Shown here piece by piece: positions 18,649-28,672 of a stretch of DNA of 64,000 nucleotides. The stretch covers positions 1-64,000 of the forward strand of contig CAMDDO010000005.1 in assembly GCA_945892755.1 (NCBI GenBank), read 5' to 3'. The stretch is from Rhizobium sp. Q54 (lineage in GTDB: Bacteria > Pseudomonadota > Alphaproteobacteria > UBA828). Below the pieces are notes generated by a model, which saw only the letters and a program-made list of their open reading frames with translations, did no database searches and was not told the DNA's origin. Numbering within the stretch: the first letter of the stretch is position 1; the number at the start of each line of letters is the position of its first letter. The translations under genes and the position numbers were made by a program.

Positions 18649-19746
18649 ATGCTGATCGACGGCGTTCCCTTTCGTTCGATCTGGCTCGAGCCCGATGGAC
18701 GGACGGTCGGCGTGATCGATCAAACCAAATTGCCGCACGCGTTCGAAACGCTGACGCTCGCGCATCTGGATGACGCGGCTCATGCCATTCGTTCGATGCA
18801 GGTGCGAGGCGCGCCTTTGATCGGCGCGGTGGCGGCCTATGGTCTGGCGCTTGCACTCCGCCTCGATGCCTCGGATGAGGCGTTGGCCAAGGCGTGTGAG
18901 ATTTTGCTCGCCACACGCCCGACCGCCGTGAATCTGCGCTGGGCGATCGAGCGCATGAAAAGCGTGCTCGCGCCCTTGGGCCCGCAGGCGCGCGCCGCCG
19001 CCGCCTACCAAGAGGCCGCCAGGATTTGTGACGAAGACGTCGCGATCAACCAGGCGATCGGCCGCCACGGCCTCGCCCTGATCGAAGCCCACGCAAAGGA
19101 GAAGCGCGGCGCGCCCGTCAACCTCCTCACCCATTGCAATGCGGGCTGGCTCGCCACCGTCGACTGGGGCACCGCGCTCGCGCCGATCTATATGGCCCAT
19201 GATGCGGGGATCGACCTTCATGTTTGGGTCGATGAAACGCGCCCGCGCAACCAAGGCGCCGGGCTGACAGCCTGGGAATTGGGCAAGCACGGCGTGCCGC
19301 ATACCGTGATCGTCGACAATGCCGGCGGGCATTTGATGCAGCATGGCCGGGTCGATCTTTGCATCGTCGGCACCGATCGCGTCACCGCCCGGGGCGATGT
19401 CGCGAACAAGATCGGCACCTATTTGAAGGCGCTCGCCGCGCACGACAATGGCGTGCCGTTCTATGTCGCTCTGCCCTCGACCACGATCGATTGGTCGATC
19501 GAGGACGGCGTGCGCGAGATCCCGATCGAGGAACGCGCCGAGGCCGAGGTGCTGAGCGTCGCCGGGCGAAACGACGCCGGCCTATTGATCAATGTCGCGA
19601 TCACGCCAAAGGGTGCGCGCGCGGCCAATTTCGGCTTCGACGTGACGCCCGCCCGCCTAGTTAGCGGCTTGATCACCGAGCGCGGCGTGTGCGCGGCGTC
19701 ACGAGAAGGTTTGGCCGCGCTGTTTCCCAACACGCATGGCCGCTAA
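18649..19746 (+). CDS. mtnA: S-methyl-5-thioribose-1-phosphate isomerase
   Basis: [93 protein letters not shown]. Confidence 0.93.
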   Translation: MLIDGVPFRSIWLEPDGRTVGVIDQTKLPHAFETLTLAHLDDAAHAIRSMQVRGAPLIGAVAAYGLALALRLDASDEALAKACEILLATRPTAVNLRWAIERMKSVLAPLGPQARAAAAYQEAARICDEDVAINQAIGRHGLALIEAHAKEKRGAPVNLLTHCNAGWLATVDWGTALAPIYMAHDAGIDLHVWVDETRPRNQGAGLTAWELGKHGVPHTVIVDNAGGHLMQHGRVDLCIVGTDRVTARGDVANKIGTYLKALAAHDNGVPFYVALPSTTIDWSIEDGVREIPIEERAEAEVLSVAGRNDAGLLINVAITPKGARAANFGFDVTPARLVSGLITERGVCAASREGLAALFPNTHGR

Positions 19747-20392
19747 GGCCGACCACGCGACCCAGCGTCGCGCGCTGGCCGAGACCGCGCGGCGCCTGAA
19801 CGCGCTCGGGCTCAATCAGGGCAGCTCGGGGAATCTCAGCGTGCGCGTGGCGGACGGGCTCTTGATCACGCCAAGTGGCCTGCCTAAGGACGAGCTTCGC
19901 CAGGCCGACATGGTGACGCTTGATCGGGCCGGCAAAGCGCGCGGCCGGCTCGCGCCGTCGAGCGAGTGGCGCTTCCACGTCGACATCCTGAACGAAAGGC
20001 CCGAGGCGAACGCGGTGCTGCACGCGCATTCGATGTTCGCGACGACGCTTGCCTGCCTGCGGCGAGGAATCCCCGCGTTCCACTACATGGTCGCGGTCGC
20101 CGGCGGGGACGACATTCGTTGCGCGCCCTACGCCACGTTCGGCACCGCCGCGTTGTCGAAGAATGCCCTGGCCGCGCTCAAGGGGCGCAAGGCCTGCCTG
20201 CTCGCCAATCACGGCATGATCGTGCTCGGCGCGTCGCTCGACGACGCGCTCCGGCTCGCCATCGAGGTCGAGACGCTCGCCGCGATGTATTGGCGGGCGC
20301 TCCAAATCGGCAAGCCGGTGTTGCTCTCGAGGCCTGAGATGGCGCGTGTGCTCAAGAAATTCGAGACCTACGGCAAGCCGCAATCCGGTTAG
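19736..20392 (+). CDS. Class-II aldolase/adducin family protein
   Basis: [61 protein letters not shown]. Confidence 0.88.
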   Translation: MAAKADHATQRRALAETARRLNALGLNQGSSGNLSVRVADGLLITPSGLPKDELRQADMVTLDRAGKARGRLAPSSEWRFHVDILNERPEANAVLHAHSMFATTLACLRRGIPAFHYMVAVAGGDDIRCAPYATFGTAALSKNALAALKGRKACLLANHGMIVLGASLDDALRLAIEVETLAAMYWRALQIGKPVLLSRPEMARVLKKFETYGKPQSG

Positions 20393-21321
20393 ACCGGCTC
20401 CGCTGGCGCCAAATCACCGAACCTTGCTTCGATCTCGGCCCACGTCGGCATGGCGCTGGCCGCGCCGGGCTTGAGGCAGGTCAGGCCGCCCGCGACGGAG
20501 GCGAAGCGCAGCGCCTCGGGCAGCATGCGGCCTTCGTCGAGCGCGACGCCAAGCGCACCAACAAAGGCATCGCCTGCGCAGGTCGTGTCGATCGGCGTGA
20601 TCGGCAGCACACCGATGCGCCAAGCGAGCGGGCCGGCGACCGCGAAGGCACCCTCTGGCCCGAGACTGGCCACGAGGTGCACGCCGAGCCGTTTCGCCAC
20701 CGATCGCGCGGTCGGCTCGGGTCGGTCTTTCGCAAGCCCAAATTGCGCCGCCAGCATGGCGAGCTCGATTTCGTTGACCACGAGCAGGGTCGCGTCGCGC
20801 AGCGCTTCCTCGGGCAGCCTGAGCGCGGGCGCGAAATTGAGCACGCTGCGCGCGCCAACCTGTTTGGCGCGATAGAGGAGCGCGATGATCTCGGCCACTG
20901 GCGTTTCCATCTGAAGCACCAGCGTGGTCTCGGGCTTGAGCCAGTCGGCTGGTATTTGTGTCGCACGCGCGTGCTGATTGGCGCCGCTCGCGACCACAAT
21001 GGTGTTCTCGCCTCTGTCATCGACCACGATGCCAGCACAACCGCTCGGCCCGGAAACGCTTGTGACCGCGCTGGTTTCAACGCCCGCGACGGAAAGCGTT
21101 TGCTTCAGCGCTTCGGCGAACTGGTCGCTGCCAAGCGTGCCGGCGAAGCGCACCGGCGCCGAGCCGCCTTGTTGCGCGCGCGCGGCGGCGACCGCCTGAT
21201 TGAGTCCTTTGCCGCCCGGGCCGATCGCGAACGAGCGGGCGATCACCGTCTCGCCCGGCTCCGGCAAATGGGCGGCGCGGAAGACAAGATCGGCATTGAG
21301 CGAGCCGAACACGACGATCAT
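20389..21321 (-). CDS. rbsK: Ribokinase
   Basis: VVFGSLNADLVFRAAHLPEPGETVIARSFAIGPGGKGLNQAVAAARA; ITPIDTTCAGDAFVGALGVAL. Confidence 0.9.
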   Translation of the reverse strand: MIVVFGSLNADLVFRAAHLPEPGETVIARSFAIGPGGKGLNQAVAAARAQQGGSAPVRFAGTLGSDQFAEALKQTLSVAGVETSAVTSVSGPSGCAGIVVDDRGENTIVVASGANQHARATQIPADWLKPETTLVLQMETPVAEIIALLYRAKQVGARSVLNFAPALRLPEEALRDATLLVVNEIELAMLAAQFGLAKDRPEPTARSVAKRLGVHLVASLGPEGAFAVAGPLAWRIGVLPITPIDTTCAGDAFVGALGVALDEGRMLPEALRFASVAGGLTCLKPGAASAMPTWAEIEARFGDLAPAEPV

Positions 21322-21405
21322 GGTGCGTCGAAATTCGAAGGAGCCACGCGAACGCCGCCGCTTCGCTGCGGCGGCGCGCGGAATAGCCCAGGCCGTGGCA
21401 AAAAG

Positions 21406-22758
21406 TCAGGCAATCCCGAAGGCCAGCATCGCGTCGGCGACCTTGACGAAACCCGCGATATTGGCGCCTTTCATGTAATTGATATAGCCGGCGCCCTCGC
21501 CGCCAAAGGCGACGCAGCGCTCGTGAATGCCGGTCATGGTATTCGACAGGAGCCTCTGCAGGTCGTCTTCCGACCACGACAGGCGGGCACTGTTCTGGCT
21601 CATCTCCATGCCCGAGACCGAGACGCCGCCGGCATTCGCCGCCTTGCTCGGGCCGTAGAGAATCTTGGCGTCGATATAGGCGTTGATGGCGTCCTGGTCG
21701 CTCGGCATGTTGGCGCCTTCCGAAATCACCTTCATGCCGTTCTTGAGCAACAACTTGGCTTCGGCGCCGTTGATTTCGTTCTGAGTCGCGCAGGGCAACG
21801 CGACATCGCAAGGCACGCCCCAGGGCCGTCCCTCATGGAACTCGGTGCCCTTGAACTGCTTGACATATTCCTCGATGCGTCCGCGCCGAACCTCTTTCAG
21901 CTCCTGCACCCAGGCGAGCTTCTCGGCATTGATGCCGTCCTTGTCATAGATGTAGCCCGAGGAATCCGACATGGTCAGAACCTTGGCGCCAAGCTGGGTC
22001 GCCTTCTCGACCGCATAGGTCGCGACATTGCCCGAACCGGAGACCAGCACGGTCTTGCCCTCGAGGCTCATGCCGGCGTGCTTCATCATGTTCTGCGCGA
22101 AATAGACCACGCCATAACCGGTCGCCTCGGTGCGAATCTTGCTGCCGCCATATTCGAGGCCTTTGCCGGTCAAGACGCCCGTGAAGCGCGTGGTGAGCCG
22201 CTTGTATTGACCGAACATGTAGCCGATCTCGCGTCCGCCGACGCCGATGTCGCCCGCCGGCACGTCGACGTCGTCGCCGACATAGCGGTGCAGCTCGGTC
22301 ATGAACGATTGGCAAAACCGCATCACTTCGTGATCCGACTTGCCCTTCGGGTTGAAATCGGCGCCGCCCTTGCCGCCGCCCATGGGGAGGCCGGTCAGCG
22401 AGTTCTTGAAGGTCTGCTCGAAGGCCAGGAATTTGAGCACCGAGAGCGTGACCGAGGGATGGAAACGAATACCGCCCTTATACGGGCCGATGGCATTCGA
22501 ACATTGCACGCGATAACCGCGATTGTGCCGGATGCCGTGCTTATCGTCCTCCCAACTGACGCGGAAGATGATGATACGATCTGGTTCGGTCAGCCGCTCC
22601 AGAACATGCGCTTCCATATATTTGGGTTTGGTCGCGATATAGGGCACAAGCGTAGAGGCGACCTCGTAGACCGCCTGATGGAACTCGGTCTCGCCCGGAT
22701 TGCGCCGCTTGAGCCCAGTCATGAAGTTCTCGAGATAGTCGTTCGCCGAAACTGCCAT
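21406..22758 (-). CDS. gdhA: NADP-specific glutamate dehydrogenase
   Basis: GPYKGGIRFHPSVTLSVLKFLAFEQTFKNSLTGLPMGGGKGGADFNPKGKSDHEVMRFCQSFM; DVDVPAGDIGVGGREIGYMFGQYKRL. Confidence 0.95.
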   Translation of the reverse strand: MAVSANDYLENFMTGLKRRNPGETEFHQAVYEVASTLVPYIATKPKYMEAHVLERLTEPDRIIIFRVSWEDDKHGIRHNRGYRVQCSNAIGPYKGGIRFHPSVTLSVLKFLAFEQTFKNSLTGLPMGGGKGGADFNPKGKSDHEVMRFCQSFMTELHRYVGDDVDVPAGDIGVGGREIGYMFGQYKRLTTRFTGVLTGKGLEYGGSKIRTEATGYGVVYFAQNMMKHAGMSLEGKTVLVSGSGNVATYAVEKATQLGAKVLTMSDSSGYIYDKDGINAEKLAWVQELKEVRRGRIEEYVKQFKGTEFHEGRPWGVPCDVALPCATQNEINGAEAKLLLKNGMKVISEGANMPSDQDAINAYIDAKILYGPSKAANAGGVSVSGMEMSQNSARLSWSEDDLQRLLSNTMTGIHERCVAFGGEGAGYINYMKGANIAGFVKVADAMLAFGIA

Positions 22759-23063
22759 CGTGCCCTCCTTGATACCCCCTCCGGTGCCGCCGGAATTCTC
22801 ATCGCCGCCCCGGCGCGAATTAGCCGGCCGGATGCCGAAACGGCCGACAAATTTACCTGCCGATTGTAGAGTCTATATGGTTAATGAGACTTAAGCATCG
22901 GCCCGCGAGCGAGAGCGCCCGCGCGCCTCCGAGGAGCCATGGCCCTGCAATGAATTCTTAGCGTCGATACAACCACAATTGGCCGTTTCGGCCCCGGCGG
23001 CGGCGGACTTTGCGCCGCCGGACAGCCGCGAAACGCGTGGGCGCGCCAGAGGAGTCCCAAGCC

Positions 23064-26000
23064 GTGAGTGCAAGGCATAAGGAGCTGAAAGCCGAGCAGA
23101 TCGCCAAAGTGGCGGCGCTCGCCCGGCGGCGCCTCGCAGGCGAAGAAGGCGCGCTGATCGAGGGCTTCCTGCGCCGCTATTATGCCGGCGCACAGGTTTT
23201 CGACCTCGCCGAACGCAACGACGTGGACCTCTACGGCGCCGCGCTCGCGCACTGGCGCCTCGGTCTCCGCCGCCAGCCCGGAGTCGCGGTCGTCAGGGTC
23301 TACAACCCGACGCTCGAGAGCGACGGCTGGCATAGCGATCACACCGTGATCGCCATGGTCAATGACGACATGCCGTTCCTGCTCGATTCGGTCGCGGCCT
23401 TTCTGGTCGGTGAAGGCCTCCATGTCCACCAGGCCATTCACCCGGTGATCGGGATCGCGCGCGACTCGGCGGGCTTGACCACGGCGGTGGGCGATCCCGG
23501 CGGGGGCGATAGCCTGAAGGCGGAATCCTTCATTCTGATTCAGGTCGATCTCAAGAGCTCGCCCGAAACGCTCGAAGGTCTTGTGGCGGGGATCAAGCGC
23601 GTGCTGGCCGACGTGCGGCTCGGCGTGCGCGATTGGCGCGCCATGCTCGGCAAAGTCGCCGAGGTCATCGCGACCGTCGAACGCTCGACCTTGCCGGTGC
23701 TCGAGGAGGAGCGGCAGGAAGCCATGGCGTTCCTGCGCTGGATCGCCGACAACCACTTCACCTTCCTCGGCGCGCGCGACTACAAGGTCACCACAGATTC
23801 CGACGGCGCCGTTCAATACGAACTGATCGCGGAATCCGGCCTTGGCTTGATGCGCGACCCCGCGGTGCGCCCAATGGGCCTCGAAACCGGACGCCAAGGC
23901 CTGCCGCCCGAGGTCGCCGACTTCGTGCGCGCGCCCAATCTTCTGCTCGTCACCAAGGCGGCGATGCGCTCGACCGTGCATCGCGCCGTGCCGATGGACG
24001 TCGTCGGCGTCAAGGTCTTCGATCCTTCGGGTCGGGTGGTCGGTGAACGGCGCTTCGTCGGGCTGTTCACCTCGACCGCCTATAGCCGCAGCCCGCTCGA
24101 TATTCCGCTGCTCCGGCGCAAGGTGAAGCGCGCGCTCGATCGCTCGGGCCTGCAGCCGAACGGGCATGATCACAAGGCGCTGCAGCACATTCTCGAGACC
24201 TATCCGCGCGACGAGCTGTTCCAGATCGAGGCAGATGAGCTGCTCGATATTTGTCTCGGCATCCTCGCGGTCGAGGAGCGCCGGCGCGTCGGCCTGTTCG
24301 TGCGGCATGATTCTTTCGAGCGGTTCGTCTCGGCACTCATCTATGTGCCGCGCGAGCGCTACAACACCGACATTCGCCGCCGAATCGAGGCGCTGCTGGT
24401 CAATGCCTTCGCCGGCCTGAACGCCAGCCATACCGCGCAAGTCTCGGACGATCCGCTGGCGCGCATCCATTTTCAGATCGATACCACGCCCGGGCGCCTG
24501 CCGCCCTACGACTTGGCCGATCTCGAAGCCCGAATTGGCGAGATCACGCGCTCGTGGACCGATCAGCTCGCGGAGACCTTGATCGCGCGCCATGGCGAGG
24601 AAGAGGGCACCGCGCTATTTCGCCGCTACGGCACGGGTTTTCCGGCGGGCTATGTCGAGGAATTTTCGCCTCAGCTTGCGGTCGCCGATATCGAGCGAAT
24701 CAACGCGACCTGCCGCTCCGACGAACTTGGCATGTCCCTTTACCGGCGGATCGACGACGACGCCGAGCGGCTCAGTTTCAAGATCTACCGTGCCGGCGCG
24801 CCGGTGCCGCTGTTCGAATTGCTGCCGCCGCTCGAGAACATGGGGCTGAAGGTGTTGACCGAGCGGCCGCATCGCGTGCGCTTCGCGGCAGCCCGGAGCG
24901 CCGCGCCCGATAGCGTCTGGATCCATGACCTGACCATGGCCGTGGCCGACGGCGTCGAGGTCAATGTCGCGGACATTCGCGAGTCATTCCACGAGGCGTT
25001 CGAGCGTGTTTGGGCCGGCGACGCCGAGGACGACGGCTTCAACCGGCTCGTGCTCAAGGCCCGACTTGGCTGGCGCGAGGTCGTCGTGCTCCGCGCCATC
25101 GCGAAATATCTGCGCCAGGCGCGCATCCCCTTCAGCCAAGCCTATATGGAAGAGACGCTTGCCCGTCATGCCGCGCTCGCCGGCATGCTGGCACGCTACT
25201 TCGTGGCTCGTTTCGATCCGGCGCGTGCTGGAGGCGGCGATGCCCCGGCGTTGCGCGGCGAAATCCTCGGCGCGCTCGATGCGGTCGAGAGCGTCGATGA
25301 AGACCGCATTCTCAGGCGTTTCCTCAATGTCATCGAATCGTCGCTGCGCACGAATTATTTCCAAACCGCACCCGATGGCCGGCCGAAACCCTATCTCTCG
25401 ATCAAACTCGATTCCGGCGCGCTCGATGATCTGCCGCTGCCGCGACCGGTGTTCGAAATCTTCGTCTATTCGCCGCGCATGGAAGGCATCCATTTGCGCG
25501 GCGGCAAGGTCGCGCGCGGCGGCATCCGCTGGTCCGACCGGCGCGAGGATTTCCGCACCGAGGTGCTTTCGCTGATGAAGGCGCAGATGGTCAAGAACGC
25601 GGTCATCGTTCCGGTCGGCGCGAAGGGCGGCTTCATCGTCAAGCGCCCGCCGGCGGATGGCGGCCGCGACGCGGTCCAAGACGAGGGCATCGCCTGCTAT
25701 CGCACGCTGATTCGCGGCTTGCTCGATTTGACCGACAATCGCGTGAAGGACGCGATCGTGCCGCCCGAGAACGTCGTGCGCCACGACGGCGATGACCCCT
25801 ACCTGGTGGTCGCGGCGGACAAAGGCACGGCGACTTTTTCGGACATCGCAAACGCACTTTCGCTCGACTATGGCTTCTGGCTGGGCGACGCCTTCGCGTC
25901 GGGCGGCGCCACCGGCTATGACCACAAGAAAATGGCGATCACCGCGCGCGGCACGTGGGAATCGGTCAAGCGCCATTTTCGCGAGCTCGAGCGCGACATC

Positions 26001-27917
26001 GCGACGGAGAGCTTCAGCTGCGTCGGCGTCGGCGACATGTCGGGCGACGTATTCGGCAACGGCGCGCTGCAGTCGAAAACGATGAGGCTGCTGGCCGCGT
26101 TCAACCACCGCCATATCTTCATCGATCCCGATCCCGATCCCGATCCGGAACGGAGCTACGCCGAGCGCAAGCGGCTGTTCGACCTGCCGCGCTCGAGCTG
26201 GGCCGATTATGACCGCACGGCGCTCTCCAAGGGCGGCGATGTCTTCGAGCGGAACGCCAAGTCGCTCAGGCTCTCGTCGGAGGCGCGCGCCGCCTTGGGC
26301 ATCGAGCGCGAGCTGATCGCGCCGAACGAGCTGATCAAGCTCTTGCTGCGCGCGGAGGTCGACCTGCTCTTTTTCGGCGGCATCGGCTGCTTCGTCAAGG
26401 CAAGCGCCGAAAGCGACGCCGACGCGAACGATCGCACCAACGACGCGATTCGCGTCGATGCCAAGTCGCTCCGCGCCCGCATCATTTGCGAGGGCGCCAA
26501 TCTCGCCATGACTCAGCACGGCCGTATCGAATATGCCCTGCAAGGCGGCGCGCTCAATACCGACGCGATCGACAATTCGGGCGGCGTCGACTGCTCCGAT
26601 CACGAGGTCAACATCAAGATCCTCTTGGATTCGATGGTGGCTGATGGCGACATGACGGTGAAGCAACGCAATCAATTGCTCGCCGAGATGACGGATGACG
26701 TGGCGGCGCTCGTGCTGCGCAGCAATTATCGTCAGACCCAAACCATCACGGTCGAGCAAGCGCGCGCGCCCAAATACCTCGAAGCCCATGCGCGCCTGAT
26801 CCGTGGGCTCGAGCGGCGCGGTCAGCTCGCGCGCGAGGTCGAGTTCCTGCCGGGCGAAGACGAGATCGAGGCGCGGGCTCAGGCTCACAAAGGCCTGACG
26901 CGGCCCGAGATCGCGGTGCTGCTGTCCTACGCCAAGACCGCGGTCTATCAGGCCCTCCATGAAGATCCCGTGCTCGATGACCCGTATTTTTCGAGCGATT
27001 TGGTGCGCTATTTTCCGACGCGCTTGCACCGGCCGTGCGCGGCCGCGCTGCCAAAGCATCGCCTGCGTCGCGAAATCATCGGCACGACGATCGCCAATTC
27101 GCTGGTCAACCGCGCCGGCCCGCATTTTCTGGTCGATCTGGTCGAGGAAACCGGCACGCAATCGGGCGATATCGTGCGCGCCTATGCCGCGACACGCCAA
27201 GTCTATGCCTTGCGCGAAGACTGGGATCTGATCGATACGCTCGACGCCAAAGTGTCGGCCAAGCTTCAGACCGAGCTGGTGAACGAACTTGGTCGGCTGC
27301 TTGAGCACGGCACGCTGTGGTTCCTGCGATCTTTGCCTCCCGGTTTTGCGATCGGCGCGGAGGTCGAGAAATTTGCCCCCGCCGTCAAGGAAATCTCGGC
27401 CCATATCGACATGCTGCTTGGGCCCGAGGCGGCCGCGCCGGTGCAGCAGCGCGCGGCGTCATTGATAGGCGCGGGCATTCCCGAGCGCTTGGCGAAACGG
27501 GTCGCAGCGATTGACGCGCTGCTGCCGGCCTGCGACGTGGTCGAGGCCGCGGTGGCGGCGAACGCGCCCACGCTTGAGGCGGCGCGCGTCTATTTCATGC
27601 TCGGCGCCCGCCTCAGCATTGCGTGGCTGCGCGACCATGCAACGGCGCTCACATCCGGCAGCCATTGGCAATATCGTGCGGTGCGCGCCATCATCGACGA
27701 TCTTTACAGCCAACAGTGTGCGCTGACGCTCGCCGTGCTCAAGGACACCGAGCCTGGGCTGACGCCCGACCAGCGGCTGGAGCAATGGTACGAGGCAAAC
27801 AAACCGCGCATGAACCGAGCGCTCGAAACGCTCGACGAGCTCAAGCGCGACGCGCCGTTCGATCTTGCCAAACTGGCGGTCGCCAATCGGCAGGTTCGCG
27901 CTTTGCTGACAAGTTGA
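23064..27917 (+). CDS. NAD-dependent glutamate dehydrogenase, large (180-kDa class) type
   Basis: MEGIHLRGGKVARGGIRWSDRREDFRTEVLSLMKAQMVKNAVIVPVGAKGGF; HRHIFIDPDPDPDPERSYAERKRLF. Start probably GTG 23064 (ORF opens at 23010). Confidence 0.93.
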   Translation: MSARHKELKAEQIAKVAALARRRLAGEEGALIEGFLRRYYAGAQVFDLAERNDVDLYGAALAHWRLGLRRQPGVAVVRVYNPTLESDGWHSDHTVIAMVNDDMPFLLDSVAAFLVGEGLHVHQAIHPVIGIARDSAGLTTAVGDPGGGDSLKAESFILIQVDLKSSPETLEGLVAGIKRVLADVRLGVRDWRAMLGKVAEVIATVERSTLPVLEEERQEAMAFLRWIADNHFTFLGARDYKVTTDSDGAVQYELIAESGLGLMRDPAVRPMGLETGRQGLPPEVADFVRAPNLLLVTKAAMRSTVHRAVPMDVVGVKVFDPSGRVVGERRFVGLFTSTAYSRSPLDIPLLRRKVKRALDRSGLQPNGHDHKALQHILETYPRDELFQIEADELLDICLGILAVEERRRVGLFVRHDSFERFVSALIYVPRERYNTDIRRRIEALLVNAFAGLNASHTAQVSDDPLARIHFQIDTTPGRLPPYDLADLEARIGEITRSWTDQLAETLIARHGEEEGTALFRRYGTGFPAGYVEEFSPQLAVADIERINATCRSDELGMSLYRRIDDDAERLSFKIYRAGAPVPLFELLPPLENMGLKVLTERPHRVRFAAARSAAPDSVWIHDLTMAVADGVEVNVADIRESFHEAFERVWAGDAEDDGFNRLVLKARLGWREVVVLRAIAKYLRQARIPFSQAYMEETLARHAALAGMLARYFVARFDPARAGGGDAPALRGEILGALDAVESVDEDRILRRFLNVIESSLRTNYFQTAPDGRPKPYLSIKLDSGALDDLPLPRPVFEIFVYSPRMEGIHLRGGKVARGGIRWSDRREDFRTEVLSLMKAQMVKNAVIVPVGAKGGFIVKRPPADGGRDAVQDEGIACYRTLIRGLLDLTDNRVKDAIVPPENVVRHDGDDPYLVVAADKGTATFSDIANALSLDYGFWLGDAFASGGATGYDHKKMAITARGTWESVKRHFRELERDIATESFSCVGVGDMSGDVFGNGALQSKTMRLLAAFNHRHIFIDPDPDPDPERSYAERKRLFDLPRSSWADYDRTALSKGGDVFERNAKSLRLSSEARAALGIERELIAPNELIKLLLRAEVDLLFFGGIGCFVKASAESDADANDRTNDAIRVDAKSLRARIICEGANLAMTQHGRIEYALQGGALNTDAIDNSGGVDCSDHEVNIKILLDSMVADGDMTVKQRNQLLAEMTDDVAALVLRSNYRQTQTITVEQARAPKYLEAHARLIRGLERRGQLAREVEFLPGEDEIEARAQAHKGLTRPEIAVLLSYAKTAVYQALHEDPVLDDPYFSSDLVRYFPTRLHRPCAAALPKHRLRREIIGTTIANSLVNRAGPHFLVDLVEETGTQSGDIVRAYAATRQVYALREDWDLIDTLDAKVSAKLQTELVNELGRLLEHGTLWFLRSLPPGFAIGAEVEKFAPAVKEISAHIDMLLGPEAAAPVQQRAASLIGAGIPERLAKRVAAIDALLPACDVVEAAVAANAPTLEAARVYFMLGARLSIAWLRDHATALTSGSHWQYRAVRAIIDDLYSQQCALTLAVLKDTEPGLTPDQRLEQWYEANKPRMNRALETLDELKRDAPFDLAKLAVANRQVRALLTS

Positions 27918-27963
27918 ACGGCAAGCCGGCCTAATTCAGCCATAATCCGGTTCCACGCTTGAG

Positions 27964-28614
27964 GTGTTTTCAATGACCGGGGCAATGATCATGCGAATGC
28001 GCTACGGAACGACGATGGTGGCGGCGACCGCGCTCGTTCTCGGGGTGGTGCTGGGCGGCGCGAGCGGCCTTCGCGCCGCCGACGACACGGTGATCGATCA
28101 GGCCGAGGGCGCGCTCCAGGATCTGTCCGACCTGCTGCAGACGCTTTCCAAGGCCTTGCCCGAGGGCGAAGCCTTCGTCGCGTCGAGCTTCGCACAGGCG
28201 ATCCGCGACGTGCATGAGCGCGCCAAGCCCAAGGCGCGGCCGATTCCGGCGGCGATCAAGACCGATCTCGCGTCCTTCTTCAGCACCACGCCCTGGCTGC
28301 TCGACAAGGCGCGCTGGGTGACCGCCGATGAGATCGGCGGCGTAACCGACCTCGTGCTGCTCAACCCCGACGTGACGGCGATCACAATCGACGACATCGT
28401 CGTGTTCCGCGACGGGGCCAGCGCCGAGAGTGATCGCGCGCTCTGGGCCCACGAGCTGGTTCATGTCTTGCAGTATGAGACGCTCGGGGTCGATGGCTTC
28501 GCCAAGGACTATCTCGAAAGCGGCGGCACGGATTTCGAAGCCGAGGCCGAGGCGTTCGCCGGGCGCGTGAGAGAGAAGCTCGGCGTCGCCAAGCCCAAGC
28601 AAATTCAGTCCTAG
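27964..28614 (+). CDS. Secreted DUF4157-like HExxH protein
   Basis: N-terminal signal peptide; FFSTTPWLLDKARWVTADEIGGVTDLVLL...ALWAHELVHVLQYETLGVDGFAKDYL. Confidence 0.75.
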   Translation: MFSMTGAMIMRMRYGTTMVAATALVLGVVLGGASGLRAADDTVIDQAEGALQDLSDLLQTLSKALPEGEAFVASSFAQAIRDVHERAKPKARPIPAAIKTDLASFFSTTPWLLDKARWVTADEIGGVTDLVLLNPDVTAITIDDIVVFRDGASAESDRALWAHELVHVLQYETLGVDGFAKDYLESGGTDFEAEAEAFAGRVREKLGVAKPKQIQS

Positions 28615-28672
28615 CCCCCTCAAGGGTGCCGCGCGCGGCTGTCGCGCCGGCAAGTCGCGACGAAGCCGACGA

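Noticed and set aside
17828-18916. N-terminal extension of ORF 17675-18916
   Set aside because: Antisense to the isochorismatase-family gene; only the last 50 codons (17675-17827) look protein-like.
20677-22869. 730-aa plus-strand ORF
   Set aside because: Antisense to ribokinase and GdhA; no recognisable domain.
22881-24593. 570-aa minus-strand ORF
   Set aside because: Antisense to the 5' part of NAD-GDH.
24984-27404. 806-aa minus-strand ORF
   Set aside because: Entirely antisense to the well-supported NAD-GDH gene; Arg/Asp-rich mirror-frame translation typical of high-GC DNA.
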